From Terrabacter tumescens (GTDB taxonomy: Bacteria; Actinomycetota; Actinomycetes; Actinomycetales; Dermatophilaceae): 64,000 bases of DNA. The notes under the pieces were generated by a model. The model worked only from the letters and a program-made list of their open reading frames with translations. It had not been told where the DNA came from and did not search any database. The position numbers and the translations under genes were made by a program. Every line of letters begins with the position of its first letter. Positions within the stretch are counted from its first letter, which is position 1. The stretch spans positions 248,001 through 312,000 of the forward strand of contig NZ_BMNZ01000002.1 in NCBI RefSeq assembly GCF_014646815.1, written 5' to 3'. Shown here piece after piece: positions 59,542-64,000 of the stretch.

Positions 59542-60993
59542 ATGGAGACACGCGCAACGATCGGCGTCACCGGCCTCGCCACGATGGGCCGCAACCTCGC
59601 CCGCAACATCGCCCGACACGGGCACACGGTGGCGGTCCACAACCGCACGACCTCGCGCATGACGAGCCTCGTGGAGCAGTTCGGTGACGAGGGTGACTTC
59701 GTCGGCGCCGAGACGATCGAGGACTTCGTCGCAGCGATCCAGAAGCCGCGGGCCATCATCGTCATGGTCAAGGCCGGCGCCCCGACCGACGCCGTCATCG
59801 ACGAGCTCGTGCCGCTGCTCGACGAGGGCGACATCGTCGTCGACGCCGGCAACGCGTACTTCGCCGACACCCGCCGTCGCGAGAAGGCCCTGTCCGACAA
59901 GGGGATCCACTTCGTCGGCATGGGCGTCTCGGGCGGCGAGGAGGGTGCGCTCAACGGCCCCTCGATCATGGTCGGTGGCTCGGACCACGCCTACGAGCGC
60001 CTCGCGCCCGTCGTCGAGTCCATCGCCGCGCAGGTCGACGGCACGCCCTGCGCCGCGCACCTCGGCCCGGACGCCGCCGGACACTTCGTCAAGATGGTCC
60101 ACAACGGCATCGAGTACGCCGACATGCAGCTCATCGCCGAGTCCTTCGACCTGCTGCGCAGCGTCCTCGGGCTCGAGCCGGCGCAGATCGCCGACGTCTT
60201 CCGCGAGTGGAACGAGGGCGATCTCGAGTCCTTCCTCATCGAGATGACCGCCGACGTCCTCGCCCACACCGACTCCTCGACCGGCAAGCCGTTCGTCGAC
60301 GTCGTCGGCGACGCGGCCGAGCAGAAGGGCACCGGCCGCTGGACCGTGCAGAGCGCTCTCGACCTCGGCGTGCCCGTCACCGGCATCGCCGAGGCGACCT
60401 TCGCCCGCAGCCTGTCGGGCCACACGAGCCAGCGCGCCGCAGTGCGCGAGACCTTCGCGGACCTCGCCGAGCTCGACCCGGCCACGCAGCGTGACGTCGA
60501 CCGCGACGCCTTCGTCGACGACGTCCGCGCCGCGCTCTACGCGTCCAAGATCGTCGCCTACGCGCAGGGCTTCGACCAGCTCGCCGCCGGGTCGAAGGAG
60601 CACGGGTGGGACCTCGACCTCGGTGAGGTCGCGACGATCTGGCGCGGCGGCTGCATCATCCGCGCCCGCTTCCTCGACCGCATCAAGGAGGCGTATGCCG
60701 CCGAGCCCGGTCTCGAGACCCTCCTGACCGCGCCGTGGTTCGCCGACGCGATCGGCAACGGGGTGCAGGCCTGGCGCCGCGTCGTCGCCGTGTCCGCCGA
60801 GCGTGGTGTGCCGGCCCCGGCCTTCGCGTCGTCGCTCGCCTACTTCGACGGACTGCGCCGCGACCGCCTGCCGGCCGCGCTCATCCAGGCGCTGCGCGAC
60901 AACTTCGGTGCGCACACCTACACGCGCACCGACCGCGAGGGCACCTTCCACACCGACTGGGCCGGCGACCGCGCCGAGTCCTCGCCGGCCTGA
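59542..60993 (+). CDS. gnd: 6-phosphogluconate dehydrogenase, decarboxylating
   Basis: A 483-residue dehydrogenase of the oxidative pentose phosphate pathway, converting 6-phosphogluconate to ribulose-5-phosphate and CO2 with NAD(P)+. Cofactor loop GLATMGRNLARNIARHG, substrate signature GVSGGEEGALNGPSIMVGG and catalytic KMVHNGIEYADMQLIAE are all present, and the end GTFHTDW is typical. The upstream 113 bases contain a short GGCAGGGGTGGT repeat. Confidence 0.95.
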   Translation: METRATIGVTGLATMGRNLARNIARHGHTVAVHNRTTSRMTSLVEQFGDEGDFVGAETIEDFVAAIQKPRAIIVMVKAGAPTDAVIDELVPLLDEGDIVVDAGNAYFADTRRREKALSDKGIHFVGMGVSGGEEGALNGPSIMVGGSDHAYERLAPVVESIAAQVDGTPCAAHLGPDAAGHFVKMVHNGIEYADMQLIAESFDLLRSVLGLEPAQIADVFREWNEGDLESFLIEMTADVLAHTDSSTGKPFVDVVGDAAEQKGTGRWTVQSALDLGVPVTGIAEATFARSLSGHTSQRAAVRETFADLAELDPATQRDVDRDAFVDDVRAALYASKIVAYAQGFDQLAAGSKEHGWDLDLGEVATIWRGGCIIRARFLDRIKEAYAAEPGLETLLTAPWFADAIGNGVQAWRRVVAVSAERGVPAPAFASSLAYFDGLRRDRLPAALIQALRDNFGAHTYTRTDREGTFHTDWAGDRAESSPA

Positions 60994-61078
60994 CCAGCAG
61001 ACGACGGAGATCCGGAGACTCGGGCACGCGGCATACGCACCCTTCGACACTGTCGGGAGTCGGACGTAGCGTGAAGCA

Positions 61079-62473
61079 ATGACCCACCCCGACACCGGTG
61101 CCACCACCCTCGGCGAGCTGCGTGCCTCCGGCCACGTCCACCGCAGCGTCAAGAGCGAGATCCGCGAGAACCTCCTGGCCCGGCTGCGGGCCGGTGAGGA
61201 CGCCTTCCCGGGGATGGTCGGCTTCGACGAGACGGTGCTGCCCGAGCTCGAGACGGCGCTGCTCGCCGGTCACGACCTCGTGCTGCTCGGCGAGCGCGGA
61301 CAGGGCAAGACGCGCCTCATGCGCACGCTCGCGGGCCTGCTCGACGAGTGGAGCCCCGTCGTCGAGGGCTGCGAGATCGGCGACGACCCGCACCAGCCGT
61401 CGTGCGTGCGCTGCCGGCGGATGACCGCCGAGCTCGGCGAGGACCTGCCCGTCGTGTGGCGCCACCGCAGCGAGCGCTACACCGAGAAGCTCGCGACCCC
61501 TGACACGAGCGTCGGTGACCTCGTCGGCGACGTCGACCCGGTCAAGGTCGCGCAGGGTCGCACGCTCGGTGACCCCGAGACGGTGCACTACGGCCTCGTG
61601 CCGCGCAGCAACCGCGGCATCTTCGGCCTCAACGAGCTGCCCGACCTCGCCGAGCGCATCCAGGTCGCGCTCTTCAACGTGCTCGAGGAGCGCGACATCC
61701 AGATCCGCGGCTACTCGCTGCGGCTGCCCCTCGACCTGCTGCTCGTCGCCACGGCCAACCCCGAGGACTACACCAACCGCGGCCGCATCATCACGCCGCT
61801 CAAGGACCGCTTCGGCGCCGAGATCCGCACCCACTACCCGACCGAGGTCAGCGACGAGGTCGCCCTCATCGCGCAGGAGTCCAACCTCGTCGCCGACGTG
61901 CCCGAGCACCTCCTCGAGGTCGTGGCGCGTTTCACCCGCGGGCTGCGCGAGTCCTCCGCCGTCGACCAGCGCTCGGGGGTGTCGGCGCGCTTCGCGATCG
62001 CCGGGGCCGAGGGGGTGGCCGGCTCCGCACTGCGTCGTGCGGCCCGTACCGGTGAGGCGTATGCCGTCGCGCGCGTCTGCGACGTCCCCACCGTCGTGCC
62101 CACGCTCCTCGGCAAGGTCGAGTTCGAGATGGGCGAGGAGGGTCGTGAGCGCGACGTGCTGACGCACCTGCTGCGCCTCGCGGTCGCCGAGACCTACCGA
62201 GCGCGCCTGTCAGGCCTCGACCTGACCGGCTTCACCGACCTCTTCGCCGAGGGTGCCGTCGTCGAGACCGGAGAGCTCGTGCCCGGCGCCGACCTGCTCG
62301 CCCAGGTGGGCCCGATCTCGGGGCTGTCCAAGGTGCTCGACCGGCTCGGCCACGGCGACGACGCGACGCCGGGACAGGTCGCGGCGGCCATCGAGTTCGT
62401 CCTCGAGGGCCTGCACCTGACCCGACGCATCGACAAGGACTCCGTCGCCGGCCGCACGGTCTACGGGGCGTAG
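61079..62473 (+). CDS. AAA+ ATPase, magnesium-chelatase ChlI/MoxR-like
   Basis: A 464-residue AAA+ protein. Walker A GERGQGKTRLM (about residue 70), a Cys/His insert CEIGDDPHQPSCVRCRRM, Walker B region GIFGLNELPDL with Asn-Glu, and sensor ATANPEDYTNRGRII. It resembles ChlI/BchI and MoxR ATPases, which remodel partner proteins carrying a von Willebrand (VWA) domain. Its partner gene starts four bases after the stop. Not a chlorophyll gene: no other chelatase subunit is present. Confidence 0.88.
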   Translation: MTHPDTGATTLGELRASGHVHRSVKSEIRENLLARLRAGEDAFPGMVGFDETVLPELETALLAGHDLVLLGERGQGKTRLMRTLAGLLDEWSPVVEGCEIGDDPHQPSCVRCRRMTAELGEDLPVVWRHRSERYTEKLATPDTSVGDLVGDVDPVKVAQGRTLGDPETVHYGLVPRSNRGIFGLNELPDLAERIQVALFNVLEERDIQIRGYSLRLPLDLLLVATANPEDYTNRGRIITPLKDRFGAEIRTHYPTEVSDEVALIAQESNLVADVPEHLLEVVARFTRGLRESSAVDQRSGVSARFAIAGAEGVAGSALRRAARTGEAYAVARVCDVPTVVPTLLGKVEFEMGEEGRERDVLTHLLRLAVAETYRARLSGLDLTGFTDLFAEGAVVETGELVPGADLLAQVGPISGLSKVLDRLGHGDDATPGQVAAAIEFVLEGLHLTRRIDKDSVAGRTVYGA

Positions 62474-62476
62474 GTC

Positions 62477-64000
62477 GTGCCGATGACACCGCCGATGCCA
62501 CCCAGAGGTCCGGGCGAGGGCGGTGACGTGCACGGGCGCTTCCGCTACACGCCGTGGCACGGCGGGCCCGACCCGCTCGCGCCGCCGTTCGACGTGCGCT
62601 CCGCCCTCGACGAGGTGGGCCAGGACGTCCTGGCCGGTGGCTCGCTGCGCGAGGCGCTGCGCGAGCTCATGCGACGCGGCATGGATGGGCGCCGCGGCCT
62701 CGACGACCTCGCCGACCGCGTCCGCCGGCTGCGGGAGGCCGCGCGCCGCCGTGGCGACCTCGGCGGCACGCTCGACCAGGTGCGCGCGATGCTCGACCAG
62801 GCCCTCGCCGAGGAGCGCGACACCCTCGCCGGCGAGTCCGGCGACGACGCCCGCCTCGCGGAGATGGACCTCGCGACGATCCCCGACGACGTCGCCGGCG
62901 CCGTGCGCGCGCTCGGGGACTACGCGTGGCACTCGCCCGAGGCGCAGCAGACCTTCGAGCAGATCCAGCAGATGCTCCAGCGCGAGGTCGTCGGCGCGCA
63001 GTTCGAGGGCCTCAAGCAGGCGCTGTCGGGCAACGACCCGCAGGCCATGCAGGCGGTCAAGGACATGCTCGCCGACCTCAACCAGCTGCTCGCCGCGCAC
63101 GCCCGCGGGGAGGACACCGAGGACCAGTTCCGCGACTTCATGGACAAGCACGGCGACCTCTTCCCGGAGCAGCCCGGATCCGTCGACGAGCTCATCGACG
63201 CCCTCGCCCGGCGCCAGGCCGCGGCCGACCGGCTGATGGCCTCGCTGACCCCCGAGCAGCGCGAGCAGCTCGGCCAGCTCATGTCCGACGCCCTCGGCGA
63301 CCCCGACCTCGCCTCGCAGATGGCGCAGCTCTCGGACAACCTCCGGGCGCTCCGGCCGGGCCTCGACCGCCGCAGCCCGGTGCAGCAGGGGCAGGGCGAG
63401 CCGATGGGCTACGGGGACGCCGTCGGCGCGGTGGCCGAGCTCGCCGACCTCGAGCAGCTCGGCGAGCAGCTCGGACAGGGCTACTTCGGCGCCACCCTCG
63501 ACGACGTCGACGTCGAGCGCCTCGAGCAGTACCTCGGCGCCGACGCCGCCCGCGACATGGAGGCGCTGCGCCAGCTCGAGCGCGAGCTCGAGCGGCAGGG
63601 CTACGTCTCGCGCGGCGACGACGGCCTGCGCCTCACGCCGCGGGCCGTGCGGCGGCTGGGGGAGACGGCGCTCAAGCGGGTCTTCGAGCGCGTCGAGGCA
63701 GCGGGACGCGGTGACCACGACGACCGCGCCGCCGGTCAGGCCGACGAGCTGACGGGCCTCAGCCGGCAGTGGGAGTTCGGCGACGAGCTGCCCATCGACA
63801 CGGTCCGCACCGTCTCCAACGCATTGCAGCGCAACGCCCGAGGGCGTGGAACTGGGCACTCCACCACGAGCGGGTTGCCCCCCACCCCGTCGAGTGCCCA
63901 TTTCCTGACGGGTCCGGGCGACCCGGCATTCCGGCGCAGAGCGCCGGCTCCAGGGAGCGGCGGGGTGGAGCTGCTCGTCGAGGACTTCGAGGTCGCCGAG
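62477..64000 (+). CDS. Partner of the AAA+ ATPase (VWA-type), 3' end beyond window
   Basis: The frame is open for 508 codons to the window end. The visible part is a charged helical N-terminal region (repeated Leu/Asp/Gln helices, FEQIQQMLQREVVGAQFEGL) ending in GGVELLVEDFEVAE, where relatives enter a VWA metal-binding domain; that domain is outside the window. At 63846-63955 about 37 residues encoded by repeat-like hairpin DNA interrupt the conserved QRNAR...GGVELLVEDFEV junction, in frame. Start GTG 62477 or ATG 62483. Confidence 0.8.
   Translation, partial: MPMTPPMPPRGPGEGGDVHGRFRYTPWHGGPDPLAPPFDVRSALDEVGQDVLAGGSLREALRELMRRGMDGRRGLDDLADRVRRLREAARRRGDLGGTLDQVRAMLDQALAEERDTLAGESGDDARLAEMDLATIPDDVAGAVRALGDYAWHSPEAQQTFEQIQQMLQREVVGAQFEGLKQALSGNDPQAMQAVKDMLADLNQLLAAHARGEDTEDQFRDFMDKHGDLFPEQPGSVDELIDALARRQAAADRLMASLTPEQREQLGQLMSDALGDPDLASQMAQLSDNLRALRPGLDRRSPVQQGQGEPMGYGDAVGAVAELADLEQLGEQLGQGYFGATLDDVDVERLEQYLGADAARDMEALRQLERELERQGYVSRGDDGLRLTPRAVRRLGETALKRVFERVEAAGRGDHDDRAAGQADELTGLSRQWEFGDELPIDTVRTVSNALQRNARGRGTGHSTTSGLPPTPSSAHFLTGPGDPAFRRRAPAPGSGGVELLVEDFEVAE
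63846..63955 (+). repeat. Hairpin-bearing insertion inside the VWA-type gene
   Basis: TGGGCACTC (63853-63861) and GAGTGCCCA (63892-63900) form a 9-bp stem related to the repeats at 49.4 kb. A second perfect stem CCGGCGC-AGA-GCGCCGG follows at 63931-63947. The segment reads Pro/Thr/Gly/Arg-rich in the host frame and looks inserted. Boundaries are approximate. Confidence 0.6.

Overview
The window is very GC-rich and gene-dense, with frequent GTG starts, 4-base ATGA/GTGA gene overlaps and few T-tracts after hairpins. Gene content and synteny (rplI, a MATE exporter and dnaB in that order) point to an actinobacterium, probably of the Intrasporangiaceae type. The family assignment is an inference. 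The segment is likely near the origin, because rplI-MATE-dnaB is an origin-proximal cluster in many actinobacteria. Here rplI and dnaB lie about 23 kb apart, with catabolic operons between them.

Layout. 1-8.2 kb: end of rplI, a small secreted protein, then a cello-oligosaccharide-type operon on the minus strand (binding lipoprotein, two permeases, GH1 beta-glucosidase, LacI repressor). Two CebR-like operators lie upstream, and an IolC-like kinase is divergent. 8.4-15 kb: AraC regulator and DUF1772 pair, a TIGR02328-like protein, MATE exporter with AlkD-like repair protein, a methyltransferase, a broken metallophosphoesterase and a DUF2277 protein. 15-22.9 kb: a ROK repressor whose 27-bp operator abuts its GTG start, then an amino-sugar operon (binding lipoprotein, two permeases, GH3 hexosaminidase, ROK kinase, NagB). 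22.9-26.2 kb: a cluster of DnaA boxes followed by dnaB, which carries two inteins. The first has the hallmarks of a class 3 intein; the second is a class 1 intein with a decayed homing endonuclease.

26-47 kb: a mixed region of small enzymes and regulators. It includes a pterin-dehydratase/VOC fusion, an Imm5-like protein, a DrrAB-type exporter with a MerR regulator and operator, and a His-rich DUF4396 membrane protein behind a CsoR-like operator. A manganese module follows (MntR/DtxR regulator, a Mn2+ riboswitch candidate, GDT1-family exporter). Then come an M23 peptidase, TatA, a RimK-TrkA_C fusion divergent from a retropepsin-like protease, a SulP transporter with MerR, an MFS exporter, a CGNR regulator with paired inverted repeats, and a MerR/thioredoxin-reductase-like pair.

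47-64 kb: aminopeptidase C, three 53-bp tandem repeats each encoding a hairpin, an amidohydrolase, a lipoprotein hydrolase, a GH76-like protein, an ECF42-type sigma factor with its YCII partner and a matching promoter, an SDR enzyme, a secreted GDSL esterase, DUF429, 6-phosphogluconate dehydrogenase, and an AAA+ ATPase followed by a partner protein cut by the window edge. That last gene carries an in-frame insertion containing a hairpin related to the 53-bp repeats. No rRNA, tRNA, CRISPR array, prophage or insertion sequence was recognised.
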